Positions 8,688 to 19,681 of a stretch of 59,642 bases of DNA are shown here, in pieces. Both the position numbers and the translations under genes were made by a program. Source of the stretch: Reyranella massiliensis 521 (GTDB lineage: Bacteria; Pseudomonadota; Alphaproteobacteria; Reyranellales; Reyranellaceae); contig CAMARK010000019.1 of assembly GCA_945860205.1 (NCBI GenBank), forward strand, positions 1 through 59,642. The letters run 5' to 3'. Under the pieces are notes generated by a model, which saw nothing but the letters and a program-made list of their open reading frames with translations, was not told the origin of the DNA and ran no database searches. The first letter of the stretch is position 1, and the number at the start of each line of letters is the position of its first letter.

Positions 8688-9350
8688 ATGCCGCAACAGC
8701 CCGTTCGCATTGCTCCCTCCATCCTGTCGGCCGACTTCGCAACTCTCGGTCGGGAGATCGAGGCGGTGACGGCGGCCGGTGCCGACTGGATTCATGTCGA
8801 CGTGATGGATGGCCATTTCGTGCCCAACATCACCATCGGCCCGATGGTCGTGAAGGCGCTCCGCAAGCACAGCAAGCAGCCCTTCGATTGCCATCTCATG
8901 ATCTCGCCGGTCGATCCGATGGTGCCGGCCTATGTCGATGCCGGCGCCGACGTGATCTCGTTCCATCCCGAGGCCGGCCCGCACGTTCACCGCACCGTTC
9001 AGCTCATCAAGAGCCTGGGCAAGAAGGCAGGCTGCGTGCTCAACCCCGCCACGCCTCTGTCTGCCATCGAGCATGTGCTGGGCGACATCGATCTCGTGCT
9101 GGTGATGAGCGTCAATCCCGGTTTCGGCGGCCAAGCCTTCATCGAAAGCCAGCTCGCCAAAATCGCTGCCTTGCGCAAGGCGATCGACGCGCTGGGCAAG
9201 CCGATCGACCTCGAAGTGGATGGTGGCGTCAATCCGGAGACGGCCAGGCGCTGCATCAAGGCCGGCGCCGACGTCCTAGTGGCCGGCACCGCGGTCTTCA
9301 GCGGCGGACCCGACAAGTATGCCGCCAACATAAAGGCTTTGAGGTCATGA
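8688..9350 (+). CDS. rpe: Ribulose-phosphate 3-epimerase
   Basis: A 220-residue TIM-barrel epimerase interconverting ribulose-5-P and xylulose-5-P. The family motifs are all present: [14 protein letters not shown], the metal-binding [27 protein letters not shown] and the phosphate-binding DGGVN...[12 protein letters not shown]. It begins 8 bases after pheA and its stop overlaps the next start (ATGA), so pheA, rpe and the GST-like gene are probably co-transcribed. Confidence 0.97.
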   Translation: MPQQPVRIAPSILSADFATLGREIEAVTAAGADWIHVDVMDGHFVPNITIGPMVVKALRKHSKQPFDCHLMISPVDPMVPAYVDAGADVISFHPEAGPHVHRTVQLIKSLGKKAGCVLNPATPLSAIEHVLGDIDLVLVMSVNPGFGGQAFIESQLAKIAALRKAIDALGKPIDLEVDGGVNPETARRCIKAGADVLVAGTAVFSGGPDKYAANIKALRS

Positions 9351-10264
9351 CCGACATCATCCTGCATCACTACGGCCTGTCGCCTTTTGCGGAAAAGGTG
9401 CGCATCGGTCTGGGCCTCAAGCAGGCGGCGTGGAAGTCGGTCGACATTCCCAACGTCATGCCCAAGCCAGACCTGATGCCGCTGACCGGCGGCTATCGCA
9501 AGACGCCGGTGATGCAGATCGGCGCCGACATTTACTGCGACACCCAGCTCATCATGCTGGAACTCGAGCGACGCCTGCCGTCGCCGTCGTTCCTGCCCAA
9601 GAGCCGCGAGGGCGAGACGCGCGCGATCACCATGTGGATCGACCGCAACATCTTCTCGCCGGCAGTCGGCGTGGTCATGAGCCAGGTCGCCGACAAGTTC
9701 GGCGACGCCTTCAAGAAGGACCGCAGCGAATTCTCCGGCCGCACGTTCGACCCCGAGCGGTTGCGCGCCGCTCTGCCGATGCTGCGTGACCAGACCTATG
9801 CCCAGCTCTCGCTGGCCGAGGCGATGCTGGCGGACGGCCGCAAGTTCGTGTTGGGTGGCGAGCCAAGCTTGGCGGATTGTGCCCTCTACAATCCGGTGTG
9901 GTTCATCCAGCAGCACTTGGGCGCTGCGGCCGCGCCGCTCGACCGGCTGCCCGGGATCACTGCCTGGTCGGAGCGTATGAAGACGCTGGGCGAGGGCAAG
10001 CGCACCGATATCAAGGCGACCGACGCGCTCGAGGTTGCCAAGGCCGCCAAACCCGAGCCGACCAGTGTCGATGCCAACGATCCGAGCGGATTGAAGGTGG
10101 GCCAGAAGCTCAGCGTCACGCCCGACGACACGGGCAAGGTGCCTGTCACCGGCACGCTGGTCGGACTGACCGCCGATCGCATATCGATTGCCCGCAACGA
10201 TCCGCGGGTTGGCGATGTCGTCGTCCATTTCCCGCGTGTGGGATTCATCGTCCAGGCCAGCTAG
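9347..10264 (+). CDS. Glutathione S-transferase family protein with C-terminal extension
   Basis: 305 residues. The N-terminal thioredoxin-like domain ([20 protein letters not shown]) holds an active-site-type SPFAEK segment in place of the common SPxxxK/R. The helical GST C-domain includes [18 protein letters not shown]. About 70 residues beyond the standard fold (from about 235) form a small beta-rich domain beginning [12 protein letters not shown], resembling an added OB- or SH3-like element. It is translationally coupled to rpe. The physiological substrate is unknown. Confidence 0.85.
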   Translation: MTDIILHHYGLSPFAEKVRIGLGLKQAAWKSVDIPNVMPKPDLMPLTGGYRKTPVMQIGADIYCDTQLIMLELERRLPSPSFLPKSREGETRAITMWIDRNIFSPAVGVVMSQVADKFGDAFKKDRSEFSGRTFDPERLRAALPMLRDQTYAQLSLAEAMLADGRKFVLGGEPSLADCALYNPVWFIQQHLGAAAAPLDRLPGITAWSERMKTLGEGKRTDIKATDALEVAKAAKPEPTSVDANDPSGLKVGQKLSVTPDDTGKVPVTGTLVGLTADRISIARNDPRVGDVVVHFPRVGFIVQAS

Positions 10265-10272
10265 AAGGCCGG

Positions 10273-11148
10273 CTAGAGCGAGACTTCGCCTTTCAGGACG
10301 GCAACGCAGCCGCCGCCGACGCTGGCGCGGACGCCGTCGACTGCCCGATGCGCCGAGGCGCGCAGCAGGCTCGGTCGGCCCATTTCGACACCCTGCATGA
10401 TGTCGTAGCGCGCCTCGTTGGCGCCGGTCCTGGACAGCAGCAGCGCCGCCAGCGGTGTCGCGGCGCTTCCCGTGGCGGCGTCCTCGATGGTGCCCGACAG
10501 GGGCGAGAACATGCGCGCCCGCAGGTTGGCTGCATCGACCCGCGCATAGAGATAGAGCGGCAGGCGCCGCGGCCCCAGCGCGGTGAAGGCTTCGTTGGCT
10601 TGGCGGAAACGCGCAAGATCGGGCGCGGCCCGCGTCAGCGCTTCGCCCGTGACCTCGGCCAAGACGAAGGAATTGCCGACCGAGGCCATGATTGGACGAT
10701 GTGTCGCCACGACGACGTCCTTCGCGGCAAGGCCGACGCAGCCGGCGAGCAGGTCGACCGGCATCGCCGGTCCGAGTGACAAAGGCTGCGGTGCGTCGAT
10801 CGTGACGATATCGCCCGTCACTTTGACCTCGACCAACCCGGCGATCTCCTCGAAGCGCAGCGCGCCGTTCGTCGCCCGGCCTTGCCGCGCCAGCACCCAG
10901 CCGGTGCCGACATTGGGATGACCGGCGAACGGCATCTCGCTTGTGCGATTGAAGATGCGCACGCGTGCGGTGTTGGCCGGATCGGCCGGCGGCAACACGA
11001 AAGTCGTCTCGCTCAGGTTGAATTCGGCGGCGAGGGACTGCATCTCGGCATCCGACAGGCCTTGCGCGTCGGGAAAGACGGCCAGCGGATTGCCGCCGAA
11101 GCGGCGGTCGGTGAAAACATCGACGGTGACGAACGGGTAGGTCTTCAT
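10273..11148 (-). CDS. PhzF family isomerase
   Basis: 291 residues with the PhzF two-lobed layout: VDVFTDRRFGGNPLAVFPDA at the N-terminus with the catalytic Glu expected in NLSETTFV, the GHPNVGTG turn, and GTIEDAATGSAATPLAALL in the second lobe. Family members isomerise small metabolites by a diaminopimelate-epimerase-like mechanism; most, including this one, have no known substrate. The start at 11146-11148 (MKTYPFVTVDVF) matches the family. It lies 10 bases downstream of the TIM-barrel gene, probably in the same transcript. Confidence 0.92.
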   Translation of the reverse strand: MKTYPFVTVDVFTDRRFGGNPLAVFPDAQGLSDAEMQSLAAEFNLSETTFVLPPADPANTARVRIFNRTSEMPFAGHPNVGTGWVLARQGRATNGALRFEEIAGLVEVKVTGDIVTIDAPQPLSLGPAMPVDLLAGCVGLAAKDVVVATHRPIMASVGNSFVLAEVTGEALTRAAPDLARFRQANEAFTALGPRRLPLYLYARVDAANLRARMFSPLSGTIEDAATGSAATPLAALLLSRTGANEARYDIMQGVEMGRPSLLRASAHRAVDGVRASVGGGCVAVLKGEVSL

Positions 11149-11158
11149 TGCGGGCTCG

Positions 11159-12022
11159 CTAGACGACTTCGACGCCGATCTCGCCGGCAATACGGCGCAA
11201 GGCGGCGACGGAACGCGCCGTGGCATTGCGGCCGTCGCTCGGACAGTGCGTCTCGATACTGGCAAGCACTTCGGGCACTTTGACGCCGCGCAGCAACCGC
11301 TTCAATTCGTCCGCCCACGGAATGTCGCCGTCGCCCAGCGGCACCGTCCGCTTCGCCGTCATGTCGCGGTCCTTGAGATGGATGGCGTCGATATGTTCCG
11401 CGAGCGCATCTACTTCGGCATCGCTTGGCGGCGCCCCGATCGCCCATGCATTGCCGATATCGAGCAACGGCTTCAAGGTTGTCGGCAAAGGCTCCGGGAA
11501 CTCTTCGAAAAATGCCACGAGGTCCGCTACCGAACCGACGTTGCAGACAGGCTCGTTCTCGACCTCTAAATCGACGCTGTAGCCGGCGGCAAGGTCGGTC
11601 AGGCGCTCGAACGGAGGCACCAGATCGAAAGGCTGATATCCCGGGTAGCGCAAATGGGTGAACACGCGCAGCTTGCGGGCCTTCAGCACGATGGCCACGT
11701 CGAAGGCATAGGCCAGCGGGTCGTCGCTGGGGCAGGTCGCGGGATCGAAGGCGAAGTCGACCTTGCCGCCGGCCGCTTCCTTGCCGGGCATGGCCCATTT
11801 CAACACAGGCGAGACGAACGTCGGGATGCTGAGGCCGGCCTTCTCGAGCGTCCGGGCGATGCCCGCAACTTCGTCCAGCTTCATGCCCATCAGATTGCGG
11901 CCGCCGACCGTCCGCATGTCGAGGCGGCGGACGTCGTTCTCGGCGCAAAACGAGATCATTTCGTCGAGGGTAGGGCCGATTTCGTCGCCGATCACGGCGA
12001 GGGCAAGACGGGGCAAGGTCAT
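11159..12022 (-). CDS. Sugar phosphate isomerase/epimerase family TIM-barrel protein
   Basis: 287 residues of the xylose-isomerase-like AP-endonuclease-2 superfamily. Metal-ligand-type positions are visible in [14 protein letters not shown] (Glu), PLLDIGNAW (Asp, where His is also common), IHLKDRD (His and Asp) and the C-terminal SIETHCPS (Glu). The conserved order suggests a divalent-metal enzyme on a sugar or ketose substrate, not further defined. It is probably co-transcribed with the PhzF gene. Confidence 0.8.
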   Translation of the reverse strand: MTLPRLALAVIGDEIGPTLDEMISFCAENDVRRLDMRTVGGRNLMGMKLDEVAGIARTLEKAGLSIPTFVSPVLKWAMPGKEAAGGKVDFAFDPATCPSDDPLAYAFDVAIVLKARKLRVFTHLRYPGYQPFDLVPPFERLTDLAAGYSVDLEVENEPVCNVGSVADLVAFFEEFPEPLPTTLKPLLDIGNAWAIGAPPSDAEVDALAEHIDAIHLKDRDMTAKRTVPLGDGDIPWADELKRLLRGVKVPEVLASIETHCPSDGRNATARSVAALRRIAGEIGVEVV

Positions 12023-12086
12023 GCGGCGACCCTACTATCGGCCGCCGTCTTTGGCTAAGGTCTCGTTCGCGATCGAGGGAGGCGGC

Positions 12087-13766
12087 ATGAGCGACGATGC
12101 GGCGATTTTCGTGGGAGCGAGCGATGCCGACCAGTATCTCCTGCTGAAGTACGGCAACCGGCACGGCCTGATTGCCGGGGCGACCGGCACCGGCAAGACA
12201 GTGACCCTGCAGACCATTGCCGAGGGCTTCTCCGCTTACGGCGTGCCGGTGTTCATGGCCGATGTGAAGGGCGATCTGTCGGGCATCAGCCAGCCGGGCG
12301 GCGACAATCCGAAGGCGGTCGAGCGTGCCAGGCAAATGGGGATCGATGCCTACGCGGGCCGTGCCTTCCCGACGGCCTACTGGGACCTGTTTGGCCAGAA
12401 GGGCCACCCGATCCGGACGACGGTGAGCGAGGTTGGCCCGGTCTTGATGGCGCGCCTGCTTCAGCTCAACGAAACCCAGGAGGGCGTGCTCAACATCGCC
12501 TTCAAGGTCGCCGACGAACAGGGCCTGCTGCTGCTCGACTTCAAGGATCTTCAGGCCCTGCTGCAATGGCTGGCGGAGAATGCCGGCCAGCTCACCACCG
12601 AATTCGGCAATGTCAGCAAGCAGTCGGTCGGCACCATCCAGCGCCAGCTCCTGATGCTCGATCAGCAGGGCGGCGAAGGCTTTTTCGGTGAGCCCGCACT
12701 CGATCTCGCCGACATGATCCGCTGCGACGCCGCGGGCCTGGGCATGATCAACGTCCTGGCCGCCGACAGGCTGATGCAGAGCCCGCGACTCTACGGCACG
12801 TTCCTGCTGTGGCTCCTCTCCGAGCTGTTCGAGGCGCTGCCCGAAGTGGGAGATCTCGACAAGCCCAAGTTCGTCTTCTTCTTCGACGAGGCCCATCTGC
12901 TGTTCGACGATGCGCCCAAGGCATTGCTCGAGCGAATCGAGCAGGTCGTGCGGCTGATCCGATCGAAGGGTGTCGGCATTTATTTCATCACCCAGAACCC
13001 GCTCGACATTCCCGAATCGGTGCTGGGCCAGCTCGGCAACCGCGTGCAGCATGCGTTGCGCGCCTTCACGCCGCGGGACCAGAAGGCGGTCAAGGTCGCG
13101 GCCGAGACCTTTCGCCCGAACAAGAAGTTCGATGTCGCCCAGGCGATCACCGAGCTGGGGGTGGGCGAGGCGCTGCTGTCGTTCCTCGACCCCAAGGGCG
13201 TGCCGACGCCGGTCGAGCGCAGCCTGATCGCACCGCCCCAGGGGCGCATTGGCCCGGCAAAGGATGCCGAGCGCGCGGCGGTCATGTCGGCGAGCCCGCT
13301 AGCCGGCAAGTACGACAAGGCCATCGACCGGGCCTCCGCCTACGAAATGCTGACCGGCCGTGTCGCAGCGTCAGCTCCGGCCGAGCCGGCGGCTCCGCCC
13401 GGCGGAGCACCGAAGCGGCGCGGCCAATATGGCTCGGTGCCGCCGACGGTGCCGACCACGTCGGGTCCCTGGGGCACGCGGCCTGAGGTTTTGACACCCG
13501 TGCCGCAGGAAGCGCCGCGTCCTGAGCCCCGCCTCAAGAAGGCACAACCGCCTGCGCCGGCCCCCGAGCCGAAGGCCAAGGCGCCGGTCGGTCGGCCGCG
13601 CGATTCGATCGGCGTGACCGTGGCCAAGGCCGCAGGACGCAGCATGGCGACCGTGGCCGCGCGCGAGGCCGCCAAGGCGGTGTTCGGGAGAGGCAAGGCA
13701 GCGAGCATCGGCGCCACCGTTGGCGGCGCCGTGCTGCGCGGCGTGCTGGGATCGATCCTGCGCTGA
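12087..13766 (+). CDS. HerA-like ATPase, DUF853 family
   Basis: A 559-residue FtsK/HerA-superfamily ATPase. Walker A is GATGTGKT (residues 31-38), [11 protein letters not shown] follows, Walker B is [12 protein letters not shown], and an arginine-finger region lies around [14 protein letters not shown]. Residues from about 430 form a Pro/Ala-rich linker. The C-terminus (about 500-559) ends in a Gly/Ala-rich hydrophobic stretch, [15 protein letters not shown]. The family is widespread but its role is unclear; HerA relatives work with nucleases in repair or defence, and no nuclease is next to it here. It has its own promoter region, divergent from the TIM-barrel gene. Confidence 0.88.
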   Translation: MSDDAAIFVGASDADQYLLLKYGNRHGLIAGATGTGKTVTLQTIAEGFSAYGVPVFMADVKGDLSGISQPGGDNPKAVERARQMGIDAYAGRAFPTAYWDLFGQKGHPIRTTVSEVGPVLMARLLQLNETQEGVLNIAFKVADEQGLLLLDFKDLQALLQWLAENAGQLTTEFGNVSKQSVGTIQRQLLMLDQQGGEGFFGEPALDLADMIRCDAAGLGMINVLAADRLMQSPRLYGTFLLWLLSELFEALPEVGDLDKPKFVFFFDEAHLLFDDAPKALLERIEQVVRLIRSKGVGIYFITQNPLDIPESVLGQLGNRVQHALRAFTPRDQKAVKVAAETFRPNKKFDVAQAITELGVGEALLSFLDPKGVPTPVERSLIAPPQGRIGPAKDAERAAVMSASPLAGKYDKAIDRASAYEMLTGRVAASAPAEPAAPPGGAPKRRGQYGSVPPTVPTTSGPWGTRPEVLTPVPQEAPRPEPRLKKAQPPAPAPEPKAKAPVGRPRDSIGVTVAKAAGRSMATVAAREAAKAVFGRGKAASIGATVGGAVLRGVLGSILR

Positions 13767-13768
13767 CC

Positions 13769-14890
13769 TCAGGCCAGCCGGTCGAGTTCCTTGACGATGG
13801 CGTCGCCCATTTCCTGGGTGCCGACCTTCTTGATGCCGTCGGTCTTGCCGCCAACCAACAGGTCGCCGGTGCGGTAGCCCGCCGCCAGCACATTCTCGAC
13901 CGCCTTCTCGACCATGTCGGCATCCTTGCCGAGATCGAACGAGTAGCGAAGCATCATGGCGTAGGACAGCGTCTGGGCGATCGGATTGGCGAGGCCCTTG
14001 CCCGCGATGTCGGGCGCGCTGCCATGGATGGGCTCATAGAGCGCCTTGCGCCGGCCGGTCGCGTCGGGCGCGCCGAGCGAGGCCGAGGGCAGCAGGCCGA
14101 GCGAGCCGGTCAGCATCGACGCTTCATCCGAGAGAATGTCGCCGAACAGGTTGTCGGTGACGATCACGTCGAAATCACGCGGCGAGCGCAGCAGCTGCAT
14201 GGCGAGCGCGTCGGCATACATGTGGCTGAGCGCCACGTCGGAGTACTTCTCCTTGTGCAGCTTCGTCGCTTCCTCGCGCCACAGCACACCCGTGTGCATG
14301 ACATTGGCCTTCTCTGCCGAGAGCACCTTGTTCTTGCGCTTGCGCGCCAGCTCGAAGGCGACGGCGCAGACGCGGCGGATTTCGGGTGCCGTGTAGCGCT
14401 GCGTATCGAAGGCCTCGACCTCGCCGTTGGCATTGGTATGGCGGCCGCGCGGCTCGCCGAAATAGACGCCGCTGGTCAGCTCGCGGATGATCATGATGTC
14501 GAGACCTTTTATGATCTCGGGTTTTAGCGAGCTTGCATCCACCAGCGCGTCGAACACCTTGGCCGGGCGCAGGTTGGCGAAGAGGTCCATCTCCTTGCGC
14601 AGCCGCAGCAGGCCGCGCTCCGGCTTCTTGCTGAAGTCGGCGGTGTCCCACTTCGGACCGCCGACCGAGCCGAACAGCACGGCATCGGCCTCGAGTGCGG
14701 CCTTCATGGCGTCGTCGCTGAGCGGCACGCCGTGCTTGTCGAGAGCGGCGCCACCCACCAGGTCTTCCTTGATGTCGAAACCGACCGCGCGCTTCTTGCC
14801 CATCCAGGCGATGATCTTGCGGACTTCGTTCATCACTTCGGGGCCGATGCCGTCACCGGGCAGCACCAGCAGATTGCGGTTGGACGCCAT
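13769..14890 (-). CDS. leuB: 3-Isopropylmalate dehydrogenase
   Basis: A 373-residue NAD-dependent enzyme that oxidatively decarboxylates 3-isopropylmalate in leucine synthesis. Signatures: [15 protein letters not shown], the substrate Arg-rich [34 protein letters not shown], and the metal-binding [17 protein letters not shown]. Full length. It is separated from leuD by 132 bases that are filled largely by a 77-base inverted repeat. Confidence 0.97.
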   Translation of the reverse strand: MASNRNLLVLPGDGIGPEVMNEVRKIIAWMGKKRAVGFDIKEDLVGGAALDKHGVPLSDDAMKAALEADAVLFGSVGGPKWDTADFSKKPERGLLRLRKEMDLFANLRPAKVFDALVDASSLKPEIIKGLDIMIIRELTSGVYFGEPRGRHTNANGEVEAFDTQRYTAPEIRRVCAVAFELARKRKNKVLSAEKANVMHTGVLWREEATKLHKEKYSDVALSHMYADALAMQLLRSPRDFDVIVTDNLFGDILSDEASMLTGSLGLLPSASLGAPDATGRRKALYEPIHGSAPDIAGKGLANPIAQTLSYAMMLRYSFDLGKDADMVEKAVENVLAAGYRTGDLLVGGKTDGIKKVGTQEMGDAIVKELDRLA

Positions 14891-14936
14891 GTTGTCAGGT
14901 CTTCCAGTTCGAGTTGCGCATTTGAATGCGAGAGAA

Positions 14937-15013
14937 CGGTGTCATCCCGAGCGAAGCGAGGGACCCTTACACGGTCTGAGCAAAGGTCCCTCGCTTCGCT
15001 CGGGATGACACCG
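14937..15013. repeat. Long inverted repeat between leuD and leuB
   Basis: The left arm 14937-14968 (starting CGGTGTCATCCCGAGCGAAG) and the right arm 14983-15013 (ending CTTCGCTCGGGATGACACCG) are reverse complements over 31 bases with one extra C. The loop is about 14 bases. The GTCATCCCGAGCGAAGCGAGGGAC unit is a widespread intergenic repeat type in bacterial genomes. Seen directly; any function is unknown. Confidence 0.9.
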
Positions 15014-15022
15014 TGCGGTAGA

Positions 15023-15637
15023 TCAGGCCGCGTTATTCAGCCAGGGTTGCGATTCTTTCTGCTTCTTCTCGAAGGAATCGATGTCGGCCTTCTTCTCAAG
15101 CGTGAGGCCGATATCGTCGAGACCTTCGATCAGGCACTTCTTGCGGAAGGCGTCGATCTCGAAATGGACCGTGCCGCCGTCCGGGCCCTTGATCTCCTGC
15201 TTTTCGAGATCGACCTCGATGATGGCGTTCGAGCCGCGGCTCGCATCATCCATCAGCTTGGCGATGATCTCCTTGGAGACCTTGATCGGCAGGATGCCGT
15301 TCTTGAAGCAGTTGTTGTAGAAAATGTCCGCGAAATCCTCGGAGATGATGCAGCGGATGCCGAAGTCGAGTAGCGCCCAGGGGGCGTGCTCGCGGCTCGA
15401 GCCGCAGCCGAAGTTGGGGCCGGCCACGAGGATCTTGGCGTTCTGGTAGGCCGGCTGATCGAGGATGAAATCCTTCTTCTGGCCGTCGGCGGTCCAGCGC
15501 ATCTCGTAGAACAGGCCTTCCTTCAAGCCAGTGCGCTTGATGGTCTTCAGGAACTGCTTGGGAATGATCATGTCGGTGTCGACATTGACCATTGGCAGCG
15601 GCGCGGCGACACCGCGGAGCGTCGTGAATTTTTCCAT
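15023..15637 (-). CDS. leuD: 3-Isopropylmalate dehydratase small subunit
   Basis: 204 residues. LeuD provides the swivelling substrate domain of isopropylmalate isomerase together with LeuC. Motifs: [18 protein letters not shown], the hallmark [15 protein letters not shown], and [21 protein letters not shown]. The start (MEKFTTLRG) is at 15635-15637; the frame stays open upstream only by chance through the repeat region. It is separated from leuC by an RDD-family gene and repeats, so the leu genes are not one compact operon. Confidence 0.97.
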   Translation of the reverse strand: MEKFTTLRGVAAPLPMVNVDTDMIIPKQFLKTIKRTGLKEGLFYEMRWTADGQKKDFILDQPAYQNAKILVAGPNFGCGSSREHAPWALLDFGIRCIISEDFADIFYNNCFKNGILPIKVSKEIIAKLMDDASRGSNAIIEVDLEKQEIKGPDGGTVHFEIDAFRKKCLIEGLDDIGLTLEKKADIDSFEKKQKESQPWLNNAA

Positions 15638-15705
15638 GGGAATCCCCTTGCGAAAACGCCGGAATAAACGGGCTTTCGGACCCCGGGTCAAGCCGGGGGG
15701 CCGTT

Positions 15706-15830
15706 CTCCTCCCCCGTCCTCGGGGGAGGTGCCCCGTAGGGGCGGAGGGGTCATGAGCAGCCAGCGGGTGTCTCTGACCCCTCCGGCGCTGCGCGCCACC
15801 TCCCCAGCTTCGCTGGGGAGGAGAGAGAAC
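15706..15830. repeat. Paired inverted REP-like elements (second family)
   Basis: The left unit starts CTCCTCCCCCGTCCTCGGGG and runs to GCGGAGGGGTCA. The right unit starts TGACCCCTCCGGCGCTGCGC and ends CTTCGCTGGGGAGGAG. The two face each other and each has an internal hairpin. A related unit lies at 22511-22547. They fill the gap between leuD and the RDD gene. Confidence 0.8.
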
Positions 15831-15831
15831 G

Positions 15832-16317
15832 TCAGCGGGTCTTGATCACCAGGGTGCCGGCGATCATGTCGTGCAGGCCGCGCTTGCGGTCGGTGAAGGC
15901 GATCATGATGAAGCCGATGCACAGGATGATGGCCGAGATGATCTTGGCGAAGTAGCGGCCGGTGGCATTCAGGAAGCTCAGCCGCTGGCCCTGGTCGGTC
16001 ACGACCCGGAGGCCCATGGCCATCTTTCCGACCGTGGCGCCGCGCTCGGAACTCTCGAGCAGCGCGAAATAGAGCCAGGCGATCAGCAGCGATACGAAAT
16101 TGGCCGAGGAGCTGTAGCTCTCCATGTCGGTGCTGAAGAAATTGAATCCGGCCACGGCGCCGACCGCACCCATGACGAAGCTGATCAGGATGGCGTCGAT
16201 GATGTAGGCAACCAGGCGGATCCAGAAGCCGCCATAGGCGACCTGGCTCGCGCCTGCCGGGCGGGCGTCCCAGACGGGCGGGGGCGGCGCAGCGGGACCT
16301 GAATTCGGGACGCTCAT
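15832..16317 (-). CDS. RDD family membrane protein
   Basis: 161 residues. A Pro/Ala-rich cytoplasmic start leads to [20 protein letters not shown], the RDD domain's Arg and Asp positions, then three further hydrophobic helices (about 75-92, 125-142 and the region before [17 protein letters not shown]). The mid-domain [14 protein letters not shown] is typical. Most RDD proteins are uncharacterised; some are Na+/H+ antiporters. It lies between leuC and leuD behind an intrinsic terminator, so it is probably transcribed separately from leuC. Confidence 0.85.
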   Translation of the reverse strand: MSVPNSGPAAPPPPVWDARPAGASQVAYGGFWIRLVAYIIDAILISFVMGAVGAVAGFNFFSTDMESYSSSANFVSLLIAWLYFALLESSERGATVGKMAMGLRVVTDQGQRLSFLNATGRYFAKIISAIILCIGFIMIAFTDRKRGLHDMIAGTLVIKTR

Positions 16318-16394
16318 GAGTGTCTCTCTCCCTGGAAGGTGGGCGGGCCGATCCTACCACAGGCACCCTGCATCTTCCTGCCCCGAAAAGAAAT

Positions 16395-16420
16395 CGGGCG
16401 GTGCATTGCTGCACCGCCCG
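16395..16420 (-). terminator. Rho-independent terminator after leuC
   Basis: A perfect 11-base-pair stem CGGGCGGTGCA / TGCACCGCCCG with a 4-base loop. On the minus strand it is followed by ATTTCTTTT. It lies 34 bases past the leuC stop. On the plus strand it is followed by TTGTTT, so it may work both ways. Confidence 0.85.
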
Positions 16421-16453
16421 TTGTTTCGCAGAAGTCGCTGTCGGCTGTCGCGC

Positions 16454-17899
16454 TTACTGGAAGTCCCGCACGTCCGCGAGGGTGCCGCGGATGGCTGCCG
16501 CCACGGCCATCGCCGGGCTCACCAGATGGGTGCGCCCGCCGCGGCCCTGACGGCCTTCGAAGTTGCGGTTCGACGTCGACGCGCAGCGCTGGCCGGGATC
16601 GAGCCGGTCGGCGTTCATGGCGAGGCACATCGAGCAACCCTGCAGGCGCCATTCGAAGCCCGCCTCGATGAATATCTTGTCGAGACCTTCCCGTTCCGCC
16701 TCGGCCTTCACCAGGCCGGAGCCCGGCACCACCATGGCCGACACGGTCGAGGCGACCTTGCGGCCGCGGGCGATCTCGGCGGCGGCGCGGAGATCCTCGA
16801 TGCGGCCGTTGGTGCAGGAGCCGATGAACACGCGGTCGATCGGCACGTCGACCAGGCGGGTGCCCGGCGTCAGGCCCATGTAGGCGAGCGAGCGCGCCCA
16901 GGCCTCGCGGCGGTTCTCATCGGGCGCATTGGCCGGGTCGGGAACCATGTCGGTGATCGGCAGCGCATCCTGCGGGCTGGTGCCCCAGGTCACCATCGGC
17001 GGGATGTCGGCGGCGATGAGGTCGAGCTGGCTGTCAAACACCGCATTCTTATCGCTCGGCAGATGACGCCACTGACCCAGCGCCAGGTCCCAGGCGCCGC
17101 CCTTCGGCGCGTACGGCCGGCCGTAGAGGTACTTGAAGGTGGTCTCGTCAGGCGCGATCAGGCCGGCGCGCGCGCCCGCCTCGATCGACATGTTGCAGAC
17201 CGTCATGCGGCCTTCCATCGTCATCTCGCGGATGGCGCGGCCGGCATATTCGATCACGTAGCCGGTGCCGCCGGCGGTGCCGAGCCTGCCGATGATGGCG
17301 AGAATGGCATCCTTCGCGGTGACGCCGATCGGCAGGCTGCCTTCGACGGCGACACGCATGTTCTTGGCGGGCTTCTGGATCAGCGTCTGGGTGGCGAGCA
17401 CATGCTCGACCTCCGAGGTGCCGATTCCGAAGGCCAGCGCGCCGAATGCGCCGTGCGTGGAAGTGTGGCTGTCGCCGCACACGATGGTCATGCCGGGCAG
17501 GGTGAGGCCCTGCTCGGGGCCGATCACGTGCACGATGCCGCGGCGCGGATCGTTCATGTCGAAATACGGCACGCCGAATTCCGCGACGTTCGTCTCGAGC
17601 GTCTCGATCTGAATCCGCGATTCCTCATCGACGCCGCCCGCGCTGGCCGGCAGGGTCGAGGTATTGTGGTCGGCCACCGCGATGGTGGCGTCAGGACGGC
17701 GTACCGTCCGGCCGGTCATCCGCAGGCCCTCGAAGGCCTGCGGGCTGGTGACTTCGTGCACCAGGTGCCGGTCGACATAGATCACGCAAGTGCCGTCGTC
17801 CTGGCGATGGACGACATGGCCATCCCAGATCTTCTCGAACAGGGTGCGCGGCTTGGGCGGCTCGGGTGGCGGCGTGGCCGCCTTCTTGCGGAACGCCAT
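16454..17899 (-). CDS. leuC: 3-Isopropylmalate dehydratase large subunit
   Basis: A 481-residue aconitase-family enzyme carrying a [4Fe-4S] cluster; with LeuD it isomerises 2- to 3-isopropylmalate. Visible: [28 protein letters not shown], and the cluster cysteines in [13 protein letters not shown] and [12 protein letters not shown] short Lys/Pro-rich N-terminal extension (about 17 residues) precedes the conserved core. It begins 7 bases after rplS, so it is probably co-transcribed with the ribosomal-protein cluster. Confidence 0.98.
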   Translation of the reverse strand: MAFRKKAATPPPEPPKPRTLFEKIWDGHVVHRQDDGTCVIYVDRHLVHEVTSPQAFEGLRMTGRTVRRPDATIAVADHNTSTLPASAGGVDEESRIQIETLETNVAEFGVPYFDMNDPRRGIVHVIGPEQGLTLPGMTIVCGDSHTSTHGAFGALAFGIGTSEVEHVLATQTLIQKPAKNMRVAVEGSLPIGVTAKDAILAIIGRLGTAGGTGYVIEYAGRAIREMTMEGRMTVCNMSIEAGARAGLIAPDETTFKYLYGRPYAPKGGAWDLALGQWRHLPSDKNAVFDSQLDLIAADIPPMVTWGTSPQDALPITDMVPDPANAPDENRREAWARSLAYMGLTPGTRLVDVPIDRVFIGSCTNGRIEDLRAAAEIARGRKVASTVSAMVVPGSGLVKAEAEREGLDKIFIEAGFEWRLQGCSMCLAMNADRLDPGQRCASTSNRNFEGRQGRGGRTHLVSPAMAVAAAIRGTLADVRDFQ

Positions 17900-17906
17900 G
17901 ATGCAC

Positions 17907-18392
17907 CTACTTTTTGCTGCCGCCCTTGGCGGCGCGGATGCTTCCCTCGGCCTTGGGCTTTTCCTTCTTGATCCTCTCGCGGCGCGGACGCTTCTCGGCC
18001 TCCTCGGCCTGCACGGCCAGCAACTCGCGCTGGGCCTCGGTGTCCTCGGCGATGCGGCTCGCCTTGCCGCGCAGATCGCGCAGGTAATAGAGCTTGGCGC
18101 GGCGCACGACGCCCTTACGCACGACCTCGATCTCCCAGATGCCCGGACCGTACAGCGGGAACACGCGCTCCACGCCTTCGCCGAAGCTGATCTTGCGCAC
18201 GGTGAACGACGAGTTCACGCCGGCGTTCTTGCGTCCGATGCACAGGCCTTCGTAGACCTGGATGCGTTCGCGGCTGCCTTCCTGAACCTTGACGTGCACG
18301 CGCAGCGTGTCGCCCGACTCGAAGCGCGGCACCGGCCGTTCGGCCTGCACTTTGTCGATCGTCGTCTGGCCGACCATATCGAGAATGTTCAT
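17907..18392 (-). CDS. rplS: 50S ribosomal protein L19 with long charged C-terminal tail
   Basis: 161 residues. The first ~115 are canonical L19 ([68 protein letters not shown]). The remaining ~45 form a Glu/Lys/Arg/Ala-rich tail ending AAKGGSKK. The start is placed at 18390-18392 (MNILDMVGQ) because AAAGGA lies about 8 bases upstream; an ATG three codons earlier has its ribosome-binding site too close. It is the last ribosomal gene before leuC. Confidence 0.96.
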   Translation of the reverse strand: MNILDMVGQTTIDKVQAERPVPRFESGDTLRVHVKVQEGSRERIQVYEGLCIGRKNAGVNSSFTVRKISFGEGVERVFPLYGPGIWEIEVVRKGVVRRAKLYYLRDLRGKASRIAEDTEAQRELLAVQAEEAEKRPRRERIKKEKPKAEGSIRAAKGGSKK

Positions 18393-18408
18393 CGTATCCA
18401 TCCTTTCG

Positions 18409-19128
18409 TCACTTCTCTTCAGTTTCCGTCGCGGTCCGGCGCCGGGCCCACAGGTCGGGCCGCCGCCGCCGCGTAATCTCTTGCCGTCTCGTCGTCCGCC
18501 ACTCCGCGACCTTGCCGTGGTGACCCGAGACCAGGACCTCCGGCACGTGCCGTTCGATCCCATCGGGCCCGGTCCACGATGCCGGCCTTGTGTAGTGCGG
18601 GTATTCCAGAAGCCCGTCCTCGAAACTCTCCTCGTTCGCCGATGCCGGCTCGCCCATCACCCCGGGCAGCAACCGTACGCAGCCATCCAAAACCGCCATG
18701 GCCGCGACCTCGCCGCCCGAAAGCACGAAATCGCCGACCGAAATCTCCTCCAGCGCATGGCCCTCGATGACGCGCTCGTCCACGCCCTCGAACCGTCCGC
18801 ACACCAGCAACACCCCCGGCCCCGCCGCCAGCTGCCTCGCGCGGGCCTGACAAAAAGGCGTCCCACGCGGCGAGAGCAGTATCTTCGGCACTCCCGGAAC
18901 GGCGACCGCCTCGATCGCCGCCGACAGCACGTCGGGCTTCATCACCATGCCGGCGCCGCCGCCGAACGGCGCGTCGTCGACCGTGCGATGGCGGTCCTTG
19001 GCAAACCGCCGGATATCGACGGCCGACAAGTCCCACACGCCGTCCCTCAACGCCTTGCCCGCCAGGCTTTCACCCAGGGGCCCTGGAAACATCTCCGGGA
19101 AGAGCGAGAGCGCAGTCGCGCGCCACAC
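18409..19128 (-). CDS. trmD: tRNA (guanine-N1)-methyltransferase
   Basis: A 239-residue SPOUT enzyme that methylates G37 of tRNAs with a CCG-type anticodon loop, preventing frameshifts. Motifs: [67 protein letters not shown] and the trefoil-knot region. C-terminal residues [20 protein letters not shown] match the family. It is in the classic rimM-trmD-rplS order. Confidence 0.97.
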   Translation of the reverse strand: MWRATALSLFPEMFPGPLGESLAGKALRDGVWDLSAVDIRRFAKDRHRTVDDAPFGGGAGMVMKPDVLSAAIEAVAVPGVPKILLSPRGTPFCQARARQLAAGPGVLLVCGRFEGVDERVIEGHALEEISVGDFVLSGGEVAAMAVLDGCVRLLPGVMGEPASANEESFEDGLLEYPHYTRPASWTGPDGIERHVPEVLVSGHHGKVAEWRTTRRQEITRRRRPDLWARRRTATETEEK

Positions 19129-19134
19129 GTTCCT

Positions 19135-19668
19135 CTACGCCTCCTTCGTTTCACCGCCCGGCAGCACGCCTGCCGGCGGATCGACCACAACCTTGCCGCC
19201 CTCGACGTCGATCTCGGGCACCGCTTCGGCGGTGAAGGGCAGCATCACCAAACTCCGCGATGCGCTACCTCCCGAGACCTCCATCGTCCGCCCGCCGCCG
19301 AAATCGTGGAAGGCGATCACCTTGCCCCAATCCCGGCCATCCTTGCCGACGGCTGCGAGGCCGACGATGTCCGCCTCGTACCACTCCCGTTCGGCCGTGG
19401 CGGGCAGACGCTCGCGCTCCACATAGAGCCGCAAACCCCGCAATGCCTCGGCCGCCGTCCGATCGGCTACGCCCTCGATCCGGGCCAGCACCGCTTCCTT
19501 CACGGTGCTCAAAGCTTCGACCCGGTACTGCTTCCGTCCCGTCTCGTCCGACAGCGGGCCATAATGCGCCACCGCCATCGGGTCGTCCGTGTAGCTTCTG
19601 ATGCGTACCAGGCCGCGCACACCGTGCGGCGCCGCGACGACGCCCAACAGGATGCGGCCCTTGGTCAT
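19135..19668 (-). CDS. rimM: Ribosome maturation factor RimM
   Basis: 177 residues. RimM binds S19 and helps 30S head maturation. The N-terminal RimM domain opens RILLGVVAAPHGVRGLVRIRSY and the PRC-barrel half contains EWYEADIVGLAAV and DFGGGRTMEVSG. The C-terminus, VEGGKVVVDPPAG, is the usual family ending plus about ten extra residues. It sits 6 bases before trmD, in the conserved rpsP-rimM-trmD order. Confidence 0.95.
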   Translation of the reverse strand: MTKGRILLGVVAAPHGVRGLVRIRSYTDDPMAVAHYGPLSDETGRKQYRVEALSTVKEAVLARIEGVADRTAAEALRGLRLYVERERLPATAEREWYEADIVGLAAVGKDGRDWGKVIAFHDFGGGRTMEVSGGSASRSLVMLPFTAEAVPEIDVEGGKVVVDPPAGVLPGGETKEA

Positions 19669-19681
19669 CAGAAGATCCTCA

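Noticed and set aside
11145..13052. A 635-codon minus-strand frame opposite the HerA-like ATPase
   Set aside because: Antisense shadow of two real genes (12087-13766 plus, 11159-12022 minus); no recognisable domain.
15023..16414. A 463-codon frame ending in leuD
   Set aside because: The upstream part runs through repeats and the RDD gene in another frame. LeuD starts at 15637.
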